Part shown: piece after piece, positions 12,085 through 23,769 of the stretch | Numbering within the stretch: position 1 is the stretch's first letter | How the letters are laid out: the number at the start of each line of letters is the position of its first letter | Assembly (NCBI RefSeq): GCF_000247695.1 | Contig: NW_004624784.1 | Location: 11,622,875 to 11,686,874 of the forward strand | Direction: 5' to 3' | DNA length: 64,000 nt | Origin: Heterocephalus glaber | Lineage: Eukaryota; Chordata; Mammalia; Rodentia; Bathyergidae | Position numbers and translations under genes: made by a program | The notes under the pieces: model-generated | What the model saw: only the letters and a program-made list of their open reading frames with translations | What the model was told of the DNA's origin: nothing | The model's database searches: none

Positions 12085-12490
12085 TTAAGTATACTTTTAA
12101 AAATAGTTTTATTGAGATATAATTCACATGCCACACAACTCACTTATTCAGTTATGTAATATCACAAAAAGTAATCTTAGAACATTTTTATCATTCCCCA
12201 AAAGGTTCCATATCCCTTAACTGTCACTCCCTTCTGCTTCCATCACTGCTCCCTCAGTCCTAAGCAACCTCTAACCTACTCTCCATCTCTGTAGAGTTGC
12301 CTATTCTGAACTTTCATATGAATGGAATGCATAGCCTATGGTCTTTTGTGACTGGCTTCTTTCACTTAGCATAATGTTTTCAAGATTCATCCATGTTGTG
12401 GCATATCTACATATTTCACTGTTTTTTAAGGCCAGGTAATGTCACATTATATTAGGAGACCATGTTTTGCTTATCCATTGGTCAGTGCAT
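12085..12490 (-). mobile_element. L1 LINE 3' end, antisense
   Basis: Antisense wording of an old L1M-type 3' end: 'agttttattgagatataatt', 'cacatgccacacaactcact', 'ctaacctactctccatctct', 'gcctattctgaactttcata' and 'tttcacttagcataatgttt' followed by 'caagattcatccatgttgt'. It is 5'-truncated and keeps no usable reading frame. Confidence 0.88.
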
Positions 12491-13185
12491 GCCCTTAATG
12501 TGTTCCCAAATGGCAAAGTAACGGGCTAAGAGTCCACCCCAGGGATTGCACATAACTCAAGCATACCACATCTACTGGTATCTGTATGCACTACAGTGAA
12601 ACAAAGTTGAAAAAATCAATTAAAGGCTGCTGGACCCTTTCTGTACCACATATTCAGAAGCCCCGGCCTTCTGGGGCCTAGGGCCGAGCCTGCTACCCAC
12701 AGCTGAGTGCCCACCTTGATGAGGTTCCAGGCCCATACCCTGCTCCATAACTAACATTAACAGACTCATCATTTTTAAAGGCATACCCCTACTAAATTTC
12801 AAAATCTTCTTCAAAAAGCTCACATATACACACACCCCACACCACAGCTCCATCTTATTGCATTCCAGAGCCTAACACTGTTTCTCACTCCTATTGTTTG
12901 TCCCAATAAGAGAAACACTTTTCCCTTCTGATTTGTATTATAGCCTTTTCTCATCTAAAGAGGAGCTGATAAATTCATTTCCCTGAGTGTGCTAAGATTC
13001 AGCAGCATCCTGCCTAGAGTTTGTTCAGGTCAAAGGTAAGGCTGTCTTAAATCAGCAAGATGGTATTTGAAACCTTTATGAAGCTGGGAAGAAACTCACA
13101 TCCTCTAATCCAACTACTTCTACAGATGAGGAGCCTGAAGCTGAGGCAAGAAGAGGAATTTTCCCAAGGACACACAACTAGTTAA
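12491..13185. other. Unassigned noncoding sequence
   Basis: No gene. A weak MIR-like antisense phrase ('gatgaggagcctgaagctga' followed by 'ggcaagaagagg') lies at about 13121-13170. The rest is unassigned. Confidence 0.4.
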
Positions 13186-13187
13186 AT

Positions 13188-13720
13188 GACTGCATCAGTT
13201 AGCTATCACTGCTTAGATGCTTAGACATTCACAACCAAAACTTAGTGCCTAAAAGCAACAACCATCTATTTAGTTCACAATTTATAGATTGGGAATTCAG
13301 GCTGGGCTCAGCTGGGATCATTCATGCAATCTGTGGCCACCTGCAGGTCAGAAAGGTGGCTCTGTTTCTGGGTTTGACTGAGTGTCAGTTAGGCTATGGG
13401 AATAACTGGACCACATGTCTCTCACACATCATCTCATCCAGCAGGCCATTCTGGTCAGCAGCAGGTTTCCAACCAAGAGAACAAACAGAAAAGGGCCTTT
13501 GGAGAACTAGACTTGGAACTGGCACATCATCACTTATTTGGCATTCTGTGGTCCAAGCAAGTCAGAACAACCCAGAGTCAGAGAAGATGGAAACAGACTC
13601 TACCTCTTTAGAAAAGAAAAGTTGGAAAATCACATCACAAAGGATGAGGACACAGGAGATACGAGGGGTTGTGGCCCTGATTTGCATTGCTGAGTCAGGA
13701 TAGTAAGTCAAGACTCTTGA
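13188..13720 (-). mobile_element. Ancient MaLR-type LTR, antisense (probable)
   Basis: Starts with 'catcagttagctatcactgc', continues 'aacttagtgcctaaaagcaa', 'caaccatctatttagttcac' and 'ttgggaattcaggctgggct', the antisense order of old MLT1-like LTRs. The 3' half is diverged and its end is approximate. The open frame at 13245-13703 lies inside this element and is not evidence for a gene. Confidence 0.65.
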
Positions 13721-14330
13721 CTCTATGTGGAAGGTACTGTGCCCCTTTCTGATCCCTCCTGCCCAACTCTCACTGACTTCCATTCCAGACTCCTCTATAA
13801 CTCACTAAAATCAGGTGTTCCAGGAGATAGAAACAACCAGAAAATGTAGTAGCCAAGGCCTCTTTGGTATAGAATTTGGAGAAATCATAGGAATAGAGCT
13901 TTTATATGTGCATACCTGCATTCCCCAATACTGCTTTCCCCCAACTACCACTTCCCAGAGGTAGAGTCCCAGAGAACTTCCTCTCCATCTCCCCTCCGCA
14001 GAGCTCAGATCCCAGATCCGACTTTTTGCATCTATCTCACATTACTGTACGCTCTTCTCCTCTCCACAATCCTGGAGGGGAAGATGGCAGCCAATTGTCC
14101 AACAGTGAATAAGATAGGCCCTGGAGTCACTTCTGAAACATCACCAATGTGTTATGCCAACTTCTTTTCTGGGGGAGAACAAAAGCTATTTTTCTCTCTT
14201 TTCTTTCCCTGATAGAAAGAATCAAGACCCCCCTTTTGAATTCAACTTTCTCCTCTCTGGCATAAAAATTTTTTTTAAAAAAACAAATCTGTCAAAATTC
14301 CCACCCTGCCTTCCTTGTTACATTTTTTAA
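13721..14330. other. Unassigned noncoding sequence
   Basis: No gene or repeat recognised. Leads into the candidate enhancer block to the right. Confidence 0.4.
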
Positions 14331-14334
14331 TTCA

Positions 14335-15000
14335 GTTGGCTCCATGTGGGGGAGTCTTCTATTAATAGGTATACCAGGAGGCTTAGCAACTCTGGCAGAG
14401 GAGCACCTAGGAGAAAGCGGAGCAGGCTGACGTCGGAACAGTGAGCAGGAATCAAACCGGGCTTAATTAGGGAAACATGACTTCCCTATTAACGTTCCTG
14501 TCCGTGTGATGCTGCTGCTGGGAAAAAAAAGCCAAGAAGCTTATTTGTTTTGCAATTATGGATGAAATAAAAAATTACTTGGTCTAATTAGACCTCTTTT
14601 ACTAAAAGAAGCATGTAAAATAACCTCAGTTTCATTAGCAACTCAAAATGCACTACTCTGTGTGCTACATATGTTTAAGTAAAATGTGGAGGGTCAATTT
14701 GCTATGTAAATTTCCACAAATTTGGCTAAACTAAAACGATTAACCTAATGTGTATGCAAATTAACTTAATTGATAACGACTTTTCTCCAGGAACTTTAAA
14801 GGGGGGGGAGATGAATTTATTCCAATTCTAACAATTCTCCAAAGTGTTCCATCACCCAATAACAAAATGATATCTTGACAAATTAAAGAGAATATAATGA
14901 AATCAGATTAATTAATGCCAAGACCAATTAGCACATGCAAAGAAACAAATCTCACTAATAGACAAATCCAGCAATAATTTGAATGAGATTTCTGAAAGCT
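14335..15000. promoter_or_regulatory. Candidate conserved developmental enhancer
   Basis: A repeat-free AT-rich block of roughly 660 bp packed with homeodomain-type cores. TAATTA occurs at 14464-14469, 14585-14590 and 14909-14914. A POU octamer, ATGCAAAT, lies at 14754-14761. A perfect 14-bp palindrome, ggtctaattagacc, spans 14581-14594 and places a TAATTA at its centre. Upstream, 'ctgacgtcggaaca' near 14428 contains a CRE-like TGACGTC. This texture is typical of deeply conserved noncoding elements beside developmental transcription-factor genes. Conservation and function are inferred, not seen. Confidence 0.5.
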
Positions 15001-15015
15001 TTTCCTATTTGTCAA

Positions 15016-15086
15016 TGTGTGTGTGTGCACGCATGTGTGTCCATGTGTGTGTGAGTGTGTATGTGTGTGTGTGTGTGTGTGTGTGT
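15016..15086. repeat. (TG)n microsatellite
   Basis: Interrupted TG repeat with CACGCATG and CCATG interruptions, ending in a clean run of about 13 TG units at 15061-15086. It directly follows the candidate enhancer. Confidence 0.95.
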
Positions 15087-15099
15087 AATTCCATCTTTG

Positions 15100-15260
15100 A
15101 AATGTTCGCTTTTATTTAGGCTCTAGAATGTTAGATCATACAGTCTGAATCCTCTACTTTAACTGATTAGGAAACTGAGCCTCAGAAGGTACCAAGTGGC
15201 AGGGCTACACTGGCAGTACATCCTGTCTTTTCTCTACAGCACCCTACCTGCCAGCAACCC
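15100..15260 (-). repeat. MIR-like fragment, antisense
   Basis: 'gattaggaaactgagcctca' then 'agtggcagggctacactggc' is antisense MIR wording; the left portion ('tctagaatgttagatcatac') fits MIR-related sequence less well. Confidence 0.45.
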
Positions 15261-16014
15261 TCATTGATGCCTAGGGGCAGGGAAAGCATTGTTGGCAAGG
15301 ACCTGACAGCCCAGGGAATGCCTGATCCTATAGTCTACATTGCAATGTTTACCATAGTAGAATGTGCTCTACATTAGAATATACCTATATATTTAAGAAT
15401 TGAGGGGATTTTCCTCTTGAGTCTCATTTTCTTGACTCAGACCACTTTTTTCACACCAAAAGCAATCACTGAAGCAAGCTTCAGAGCCTCAGTTCCTGGG
15501 GAGAGCTGTTTTGCCTAACCCTCATCCACACTGGGCTCACCTTGAACCCCTCTGCAGTTAACAGTGAATTCTCCAGGCTAATCATTTGGCTTCAAGAATT
15601 TTAGCTCATCTATTCCCCGGCCCTCCTCCCTTAATTAAGGACTCTGGGCTAATAGGCAGAGCTTCAGCTTGGGTTTTTATTTTTATTTATTTTTTCATGT
15701 TATTTCAGATGGTTGTTACTGAAAGATTGAAGTCTGAATTGCTTCCAGGGGGATCCTCAGACAATGGCAGAGTGGAAGAAAAGGGAGCTCTAGATGGAAC
15801 TTGGGCACCAGGGAGCAGTCAAACCCCAATCATGCAGACTGTGGCAACAGGAGCAACACAAACAAAGCCTGTGGGGGCTCATTCCATGGACTCCAGAATG
15901 GGGATCTACCTGTTAGGTCAGCCCCCAGCTTTTGGGCCCAGCTTTGGATCTGGACAGGGCTATAGCACAGGATGCTGGAAGAATAAGAACAAAAGAATAG
16001 GCACTGGCTGGGGA
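15261..16014. other. Unassigned noncoding sequence
   Basis: No gene. The open frame at 15586-16056 runs into a MIR copy at its 3' end and has no recognisable domain. Confidence 0.4.
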
Positions 16015-16300
16015 GTCAGGAGATTCATCACCAGGCTGCTGACCCCAGGCCACTGATCTTGGCCAAGCCATCTCCCTCTTCTTGGCTCTAAGCTCTTGCA
16101 TCTGCAAGATAGGGAATGGTAATACATTCTAATAATCCCTTCGGACTTTGGGTTTCAATCTTTTGGGGATGGTTTTAGCCTCTAGAATAGCATCAATCCC
16201 ATAGAGTTGGGAGGATTTCTGAACAAATAGATGTAAAGTACTTGGACCAATATCTGACACATAGTAAGTGATCAATAAATATAATTTTTATCATACCAAG
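16015..16300 (+). repeat. MIR SINE, sense, nearly full length
   Basis: Sense MIR order is visible across the block: 'ggagtcaggagattcatcac', 'cttggccaagccatctccct', 'gcatctgcaagatagggaat', 'ggtaatacattctaataatc', then 'tgtaaagtacttggaccaat' and 'gacacatagtaagtgatcaa' with 'taaatat'. Confidence 0.75.
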
Positions 16301-17021
16301 TGGCCTTTCACTCCTGCTCAAACACGTTAGTGTGTAGATGGCTACAACAATGGTCTGAGGGAGGAGCTGTGCTGTATAATGTTGCCTGATTACTGTGGTG
16401 TAAAATAAATTCCACTATGCCTAATTTCAAGCTTCTAACATGCTGTAAAACAGCTCAAAAAATTCCTGAAAGTTTAACAGTTGGTTTTTGCAAATGGGTA
16501 GGAGCCAGCTCCAGAGCCCCATTGAAGTGCAATATCATCTTCTATTTAAACAAGTATCTGACTGCAATAGCGCTTGCAGGTATAGAAACTGGACATTAAT
16601 TTAAAATAATATACTTGTGACCATCATTCCACATGACACTCTTTTGGGACACCACAAATTACCTCCTCAACTACCCACTCCCACCTCCTCTCCCAACCCT
16701 CCCAACCAAGCAATCTGTGTATACTTTGGAAACATAAACTCACATTATCACTAATCTAAGCCAAGCATCATTGAGAAAGTAAATCTGCTGAAAAGAAACT
16801 TTTATTCCTTTTGAATTTTTGATGATGTGTATATTAATCATTGCTGGGGATTACCTACTTCATGTACTCTGGGCCAAGTCACCTTGTCCTCCTTCCCTCT
16901 GTCCTGTGTCACTGACTCAGTCTCAGGTCTGTTGGTCACGGACTATCTTGGGATTGCCTCACCTAGAGCCTAAACTTGGTGTTCCTCCTACTCCCAGAAA
17001 GTTGGTTATTTACCAACTGAA
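16301..17021. other. Unassigned noncoding sequence
   Basis: No gene or confident repeat. A short open frame at 16417-16599 has no family match. Confidence 0.4.
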
Positions 17022-17252
17022 AATGAAGAAGAAGAAGAAGGAGGAGGAGGAGGAGGAGGAGGAGGAGGAGGGGAAGAANNNNNNNNNNNNNNNNNNNNNN
17101 NNNNNNNNNNNNNNNNNNNNNNNNNNNNNNNNNNNNNNNNNNNNNNNNNNNNNNNNNNNNNNNNNNNNNNNNNNNNNNCAACATTGAAGCCATTTAAAAG
17201 GAGGAAAAGAGGAGGAGGAGGAGGAAGAGGAGGAGGAGGAGGAGGAGGAAGG
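17022..17252. repeat. GAA/GGA purine repeat interrupted by a gap
   Basis: GAA units pass into GGA units at 17022-17078, then come 100 unknown bases, a short non-repeat piece ('caacattgaagccatttaaa') and a second GGA tract to 17252. The plus strand is almost pure purine. Apparent Glu/Lys-rich and Leu-rich open frames across it are artefacts of the repeat and gap. Confidence 0.95.
17079..17178. other. Assembly gap, exactly 100 N
   Basis: Exactly 100 N. A round 100 is the usual placeholder for a gap of unknown size, so true length and content are unknown. It sits within the purine repeat, which probably caused the break. Confidence 0.97.
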
Positions 17253-17678
17253 AGGAGGACACCTTTCCCAGCGGGGGCCGTAAAAGGCTCACGAAGTCAT
17301 AAAGACAGTTACTGACAGGCCTATATAGAATACCCTCCGTGAGTCATCTGTCTTCTGCTGGCAATAAAGGCACAAAGCAAATTAACCATGAGGGAGGCCT
17401 GTTCACTCACCCTGTGATTAGACGGAGCTGCAAGATGCTTCCTTTCACTCTTCAGGTGGGAGGATCTGTTCTGGCTCCAGGTGGACCTGCTTGATGATCT
17501 AACCAGGCCTGGGTTTTTCCCTTGGTCATTACCCATATGATTCTGGGCCTGGAGCCTCGAAGCCATAGCAAGGCAGCAGCAGAAACAGAGGACCTCCCTG
17601 CAAGGTCTTTGCAGTCTATTTAGAAATTTAAGTAGTACATAGAGGATCAGAGGAAATCATCGGCATCTAAGCTAACAG
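17253..17678. other. Unassigned noncoding sequence
   Basis: No gene or repeat recognised beyond the end of the purine tract. Confidence 0.4.
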
Positions 17679-17679
17679 A

Positions 17680-17995
17680 GGTGCCTTCCCTTCCTGCCTC
17701 ATCTTCCACCTCCTCTATGTTCTAACCACATCAGTTCCTTTTTCAAGTGCATTGTCTGGCTGCTGGCCTCCACACCTTTGAAAATGCTGTTCCTTTGGCT
17801 GTTCCTTTCCCTGTAAAGTTGAGACTTGGAGAAACACAGTGCAAATCCTATGCCTTCCATGAAGCCTTCTGTGCCACATCTCTAAGCAGAGAGCCCTTTA
17901 TGTCTTTATGACTCTCCCTGCAAACCTCTGTGTAAAACTTCTACTTAGCACTTAGCACATTGATGATAAACACTTGTCTCAAAATCTTTGTCCTC
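17680..17995 (+). repeat. L2 LINE 3' fragment, sense
   Basis: Sense L2 wording: 'ccacctcctctatgttctaa', 'ctggcctccacacctttgaa', 'cctatgccttccatgaagcc', 'ttctgtgccacatctctaag', 'gtaaaacttctacttagcac'. Confidence 0.7.
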
Positions 17996-18760
17996 TACCT
18001 GAATTGTGACTGTGAGGCAAGGAAAGACGAACTTATCTTGGAATCCCAGTTCCCAGCCTACCCTTAATTCTAGCTTCTAGCACTACGAATTCACCCAGCT
18101 AAGTGTTCAATAATTTTGGAAGAAAAAATTACAAAATGATAATAATATTGCAAACTGGATCTCTGATGATTTTAGAAGGAATCTGGGCTGGATATCTTCC
18201 TCAGGCAGCTGTCCAAGGCAGGGAAGTGTTTGGAATTCTGGGTCTGATCCCTCCCTGCACTTGGCAGAGGCGATACCTGTCACTTCTCCATGGGAGGTGA
18301 GAGGGCTCCACAAGACAATTCCCTGTGTTCCAGGACATTACCTAAGACACATAACTCCCAGAGGGCAGAGTCGGGCATGCAAATTAGCACTGGCCCACAA
18401 GCCCTATGCTGAAAATAAATCTGCTGGAAGCAAGATCAATTGTTGGTCAAAAATAAAAGTTGAGGCAGCATTGAATCTGTGGTTTCCCAAGCCCTGTGCA
18501 CAGGCAGCCAGAATCTGCTCTCCCAGGACACTACAGAGTGAGCAAAGGTAGGGGATCAGGGGAAGATGGAAACCAGACCATACAACTGGAATCTGACTCA
18601 GAGCCCCTTTGGGGCAAAGAGGAACAGATGCATAAGCTGCATCAGATGCAAAAGGCAGGATTTTTACCACAGGGAAAATCGCCCTTTCCGAAGTCCCATT
18701 GCCAAGATTTCCCCAAGCTTCTTATAGGACAAGGAAGAAATCAAAGAAAAGCTTTTCAAT
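17996..18760. other. Unassigned noncoding sequence
   Basis: No gene. Open frames at 18261-18551, 18404-18670 and 18496-18879 overlap on both strands and match nothing known. 18415-18500 is repeat-free and may be weakly conserved. Confidence 0.4.
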
Positions 18761-18761
18761 C

Positions 18762-19185
18762 ATGCAACAAATATCAGCTTATTGAATGCCTACCATGTGC
18801 CAAACACTGCGTGGATGCCAAAGATACAGTGGTAAACAAAATAATCAAAACCCCCATGGAGCTTATAGCCCAGGGGTGAGGGTAGGGAATCAGGTACACA
18901 AATAATTAATGACAACTACACAGGAGAATGACCCTGCAGTGAGAGTCTAGGAAGGGGTACTGCCCCAATGTGAGAGGTCTGATAAGACTCCCCTGAGAAG
19001 TAGCATTGATATTAAGACCAATAGGGTAAGTGGCAGTTTGCCCAGTCAGAACAGGAAGAATGCTACTGAGAAAAACAGCAGCCATTGAAAAGCCCTTGAG
19101 GCAGCAAGAAGCACCAAAAGGAATCCAGTTTGGCTACAAGAAGGATGGGAGGAAAATGGGTGGTTGCTGAAACTTGGTGGCAGTC
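18762..19185 (-). repeat. L2 LINE 3' region, antisense
   Basis: 'caacaaatatcagcttattg' and 'aatgcctaccatgtgccaaa' start a long antisense L2 match that continues 'gccaaagatacagtggtaaa', 'ccatggagcttatagcccag', 'aagactcccctgagaagtag', 'ggaagaatgctactgag' and 'agcccttgaggcagcaagaa'. About 420 bp is retained. Confidence 0.8.
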
Positions 19186-20744
19186 ATGTCACTTGTAGAC
19201 TGTGTTGAGTATTTGGACTCTCTCTGGCCTTAGTCAGGCTTTATGGGGTGGCTGCATGCAGTTGTGGAGGTTGCACATTGCAAGGGTATCTGGCCAAGGG
19301 AATGAATTGGGCTTGAAGTTCAACCCCTCTTTGCACTCCCTGAGTGGTGTATCCTGGCACTGGGCTACACTGATCCTCCAAGAGGGCACCTTGATCACAT
19401 TTTCACCAAGGCAGCATTTGCTGGCCATGCTCACAGAACTGGATCCACCTAGAAACTACTACTTCAAATGCACACAAAAATTCCTCTTAGCTACTCATGA
19501 GTGTTTTACCCTAGACAACCTCCGAGGCCCATGCAACTCTAGCCTATATAAGTCTTCTATAAGTTCTTGGAGGAAGTGAGCAATTGTATTACGGTGGGGG
19601 ACATTGAGGAAATGGATCCAAAGCCAGAATAGCCTTCTATCAAGTCATAATTCTTTCTGGACCACTGAGCTGTCTCCACCTCCCCATAGTTTACTTGACC
19701 CTTCTGAGTTCCACGGAGGGGATACAGTGGATATGAGTGTGACAGTCTGGCTATGGAAGCCACAGTAGGGCTGCCCTGGGAAGACAGTTTTTGTGGGTTG
19801 CCCTGGCTCAAAGCCCCATGCTGTCATTTATTTCAGAGTACTACCCAGGGAGAGAGAGCCCCCAGGGAGGAGGCATTGTTTGCACAAAGTGTCTGTCATT
19901 GCCTGAGGCCTGCAGCTCACCTGGACTCTGTCCCCAGCTGGCTGGGGGTTGGAGTCCCAGTATTGGGAGGGAACAAGGACGCTCGGTTACATCCCATCCA
20001 TCAGGACGTCATGAGGGGGCGCTACAGGCACAAGGCCCAGGGCTCTGCCTGCAGCCCAGGTACTCAGGACAAAAGATGGATTCTTCTGGTCCCTTGTTCC
20101 ATGATCTTGCCTGGTCATAGCCCAGTGCCAATCTTTGTCCCCATCCACATCACAATCCCAGTAACACATTCCAAAGCTCAAGCTTCCAGACCACACTGGC
20201 AACTGAGCATATCAAAACTGCCTTCCTGGTTTGGTTGCTGGCAGTACAATAATAATGACAGTTTCGACCAGTTGACTCTACCAAGTATGGGGCACTGTAC
20301 CAGGTGTGCAAGGCCAGGAAGGCATCCATGAGCAAGCAGACACAGCTTTGCCCTTGGGGCCATTCAGTCCTCAGCACTTCCAGACCAGGCATGATGTACC
20401 ATTTCACATCAGTGGAGAGGAAAGTGCAGTGGAGAAAATGGAAAGCCAGATGTGCGCAGCTGCAAACCGTTAAGCTATACTGCCCACTAGAGCTGCGACC
20501 CCGAGGCCTCCATCTGCTTTCTGGGGCAGCATTTTTTTCACCCAATTTTATGTAGTAACCCTTGAGAGAGGGCTTCTACAGTGAAGAAAGAGGGCCCAGT
20601 GAGCTTTGGTCTTCCCAAGGAGTATCTGGGGCAAGAGCTGTTACTCTGAAAGGATTTTAGTCCCTATTGGCCATTCATCTTGTCTACATCTGAACCAAAA
20701 ACAAGCAGAGGGAAGTCTGGAAGTGGAAAAATCTGGGATTCAGA
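19186..20744. other. Unassigned noncoding sequence
   Basis: No gene or confident repeat in about 1.5 kb. Long overlapping open frames at 19753-20331 (plus) and 20150-20545 (minus) have no recognisable domains. Confidence 0.4.
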
Positions 20745-20885
20745 GTCAAGAGTCTTGGCCCCCTCCTTGTCAGCCATGTGGATTGAGCAAGGAAATATCT
20801 CCAAATACACTTTCCCCATCTGTTAAATGGGCTAACATTATAACCTTCTCTAAGAATGAGTTTAGATACTGTCTGTGAAAATGAG
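20745..20885 (+). repeat. MIR SINE fragment, sense
   Basis: 'cactttccccatctgttaaa' with 'tgggctaacattataacctt' is the middle of a sense MIR copy, with a diverged head ('tcagagtcaagagtcttggc'). Confidence 0.6.
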
Positions 20886-21129
20886 CTTCTTCACCATATA
20901 GTGATATTCAATTGTAGGGAATTGTCATTAAGGGGCACTTGCTTAGAATAAATAAGTTAAGTTGTACAAGGGCCACACTTTTCATTTAACACAAGTATCA
21001 CATCCCTCCTATATCGAAGGCACATATTCAGATTCAAACAAGTGACAGAGAAAAGGAAGGCAACACCTTTTAGTGTTCTGTAGAACTCATAGGACCAGGT
21101 TGAAGGTGGAAGCAGAATTTCCTTGAGGA

Positions 21130-21420
21130 TTGTTTCCACAAAGCTTTCAAAAAGAGAATGAGAAGGTGGTTGATAGGAAAGATAGTGCAACAGAGTATTC
21201 CAGGCAGAAGATAGGTTGAGCAAAAGTAGAGGCTAAAAAGACAGGACCAGGCCAACCCCAGAGGGGCAAGAAAACAGTATTACTCAAACAATATAAGAGA
21301 CAGGCTGTGAAGTTGGTGAAGTTTGTATCTGCACTGCACAGACAGAGAAACTGAGTCATGGGGTGGCTTTGGAAGTCACACAGCAAGTGAGCAGTCAGTG
21401 AGAGGTCTCGTTCACAAGTC
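21130..21420 (-). repeat. L2 then MIR fragments, antisense
   Basis: 'gagtattccaggcagaagat' and 'tgagcaaaagtagaggctaa' are antisense L2; 'cagacagagaaactgagtca' and 'agtcacacagcaagtgagca' at 21340-21400 read as antisense MIR. Both are diverged. Confidence 0.5.
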
Positions 21421-21980
21421 TGTGCTCCTGATGATCCAGGGTCGAATCTCAGATAGTGGCTGTGAGGATGAAACTAAGAATGAGGCCTGCAGAGACCTGG
21501 GCACTTCATGGGATAAGAAAATGAAGAAGCTGGGGAGCTCAAGTGAAAGAGCCCATTGATAAGAATCGATCATCTCAAGTACAACTCAATGTTCTGGAAG
21601 CTCTTTCCCAGCCTTCATGTTCAAAGCCCTTCCCGGCACAGCTTGGCAGTGTCTCAGGCTTTGTACACACACAGGCTAGCGGGAGCAGCGTGGGCAAGAG
21701 TCAGGGAATAGATACCAATAGATACTACAAAGATGATCTGGTAAGTGCCCTGCCTCCCTGTGGGTTTTCTGAACCTGGGCTACTATAGTTAGGTGTCCAG
21801 ATAATCCCTCACACTTAGCCCTTGAGATGGCAGCCCTCGAGGAAGTTCCTCTCTGTTTCTGCTGTTCAGGATAAAAGGTGTGCCCCCCTGCAGTGCCTCT
21901 ATGGGCTTTTCCAAGGTAACGGGCCACTTCTTACTTACCTGGCAAGGGGGTGTGCAGACAGAGGAGCCTGATGGAAAAAA
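21421..21980. other. Unassigned noncoding sequence
   Basis: No gene recognised; open frames on both strands overlap. Confidence 0.4.
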
Positions 21981-21984
21981 TATA

Positions 21985-22130
21985 GGCTTTGGAAACAGAC
22001 CCACATGGATTTTATTGCTGGATGAGCCACTCACAAACTGTGTGACCTGGAGAAAAAACCTTCATCTCTCTGAGCCTCTACTTCCAGCTCTGTAAAATGG
22101 GTGCTAATAGTGCCCACCATGAAGAACAGA
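21985..22130 (+). repeat. MIR SINE, sense
   Basis: Clear sense MIR: 'ggctttggaaacagaccc', 'actgtgtgacctggagaa', 'catctctctgagcctctact', 'ctgtaaaatgggtgctaata'. Confidence 0.8.
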
Positions 22131-22595
22131 AAGCTTCCAGGTCAAAACATGATGGGTAAAAGTCTACCCAAAGTCCTCGGTCCATGCTAGGCCTCCTTTC
22201 TAAGCCATCTTCTCAGCCCAGTATTTAGAGAAGTCACTTAGTAGAATTTATTTTTTGCCCAGAGCACCAGTCCCAGGCCTTGCTCCCAGAGGCCCAGAAA
22301 AATGGAAAGGTCTCCTAGCTATCTCCAAGGATCATAGCTTCATCTCCCGCTCCCAGAGAAACCCTTTGATGTTGATGTGACCCTGGCATGCAGCCTCATT
22401 GCTTATGAAGAAAGTGCTGAAAGATTTATGGTGGAGATCCGTGCAGGATGTAGCAAGGGAAAGGCAAACAGGAGGGCAAGGAAGCGCATGTGCCTGGGGA
22501 CAGAGCAGCCACAAGAAGTGATTACAGACCTGTCCATTTTAACAGAAACACGAGCAGGTGTCTGTGCACACCAGCCAGCCAGCCAGAGGGGAGCA
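22131..22595. other. Unassigned noncoding sequence
   Basis: No gene recognised. A short CCAG run (about four units) lies near 22571-22586. Confidence 0.4.
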
Positions 22596-22599
22596 AGCA

Positions 22600-22745
22600 G
22601 AGCCATAAACACCTACTATACACAAGGCCCCTTAGTTGTGGTAGCTCACTGGACTTTCGTGGCAATTCTGCATAGACAGATGAGGAAACTGAGGCCAGAG
22701 AGGTTAATTAACTGGCCTGGTGCCATACAACATCACAGACTTCAA
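22600..22745 (-). repeat. MIR SINE, antisense
   Basis: 'ctactatacacaaggcccct', 'cagatgaggaaactgaggcc' and 'agagaggttaattaactggc' follow the antisense MIR consensus. Confidence 0.75.
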
Positions 22746-23364
22746 AAAAGAAGCCAATATTTGTGCAGAGTCTTGAAAGATAGATAGGATTTCTACAGAC
22801 AGGGAAGGAGCCCCTGGCCTTCTGGGCAGGGCCTTAGCATAGGCAGAGGGATAAGATGGGAAAAGATAAAGAGACTAAGAAATACCCAGGTGGGATACAA
22901 AATGGCCCTTCCAGATGCACACATTTTGGTAGGCAATGTGCACATATTAGGAATTCTCAGGGTCTAATAAAGGCAAAGGAGATCTAAGACAATGAAGCTC
23001 AGGGACAGAGGCATGAGATAAGAATTATAAAACCTGGTGACCAAATGGTCTCTTCTGGGGAGATGGTTGAAGTTTTCCATGCCTCCTCTTCTGCTAACTC
23101 CTCACGCTAAGATTTGGTCTCCACTCCCACCTGACCTCACCCTCTCACCATAGCCTTGTCCACTGTTGCCCAAGTACCTTGCTTCAAACAGGGTTCTCAC
23201 TGCCCCCCTAACATTCCCAAGCCTTCCTTCTGCTTCTCTCCTCTGGCTAAGCTTGCCCTCTCTTTCTTCATTTACAAAATGCAACTTGTCCCAACTGCAT
23301 TCCAAGATTGTTTCAGGATTCAATGAGATGACTCATTCCCATAGTCCAGAATGTTGAGGATCCT
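22746..23364. other. Unassigned noncoding sequence with weak L2/MIR traces
   Basis: 'gggcagggccttagcatagg' (22826-22845) and 'cttcatttacaaaatgcaac' (about 23266-23285) hint at decayed L2 and MIR pieces. No gene. Confidence 0.35.
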
Positions 23365-23725
23365 GGCACTTGCTATATCCAGGCACTTGCTAAGCTCAGG
23401 GACCCCACAGCAAACAACATGGGCTCTCTGACTTCAGGGAGCTCTCAGGCCAGTGGGAAAGGCAGCCAAGTCTATAGTCCACTTGAGCACATTGATGACT
23501 CCCACCTTGTAGTGGAGGATCAGGAAATGTTTCCTGAAGGAAATGACAGCAATGCTAAGACTTGAAGAATTAAGGAGAACTCAGGAAAGGGAAAGGGTGT
23601 TCAAGGCAGAAGGGATAACATTTCCAAAGGCTGATGGCAATGAAGATCATGAGTTGGAAGAAACTCTGCAGTTCAGTATGGGTGAAGTAGAGTCAGTGGA
23701 GGCAGGGAGCCAGGGAAACTGACAT
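23365..23725 (-). repeat. L2 LINE 3' region, antisense
   Basis: 'tcagggagctctcaggccag', 'aatgtttcctgaaggaaatg', 'gctaagacttgaagaattaa', 'gtgttcaaggcagaagggat' and 'ccaaaggctgatggcaatga' follow the antisense L2 order. Confidence 0.65.
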
Positions 23726-23769
23726 GAGCCAAGGGGGAAAGCAGAGGCTACGTTCCAAAGGCGTTAAGG

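Noticed and set aside
13245..13703. 152-codon plus-strand frame
   Set aside because: Lies within a decayed MaLR-type LTR read in antisense.
16819..17193. Acidic and Leu-rich frames across the N gap
   Set aside because: Artefacts of the GAA/GGA repeat and unknown bases.
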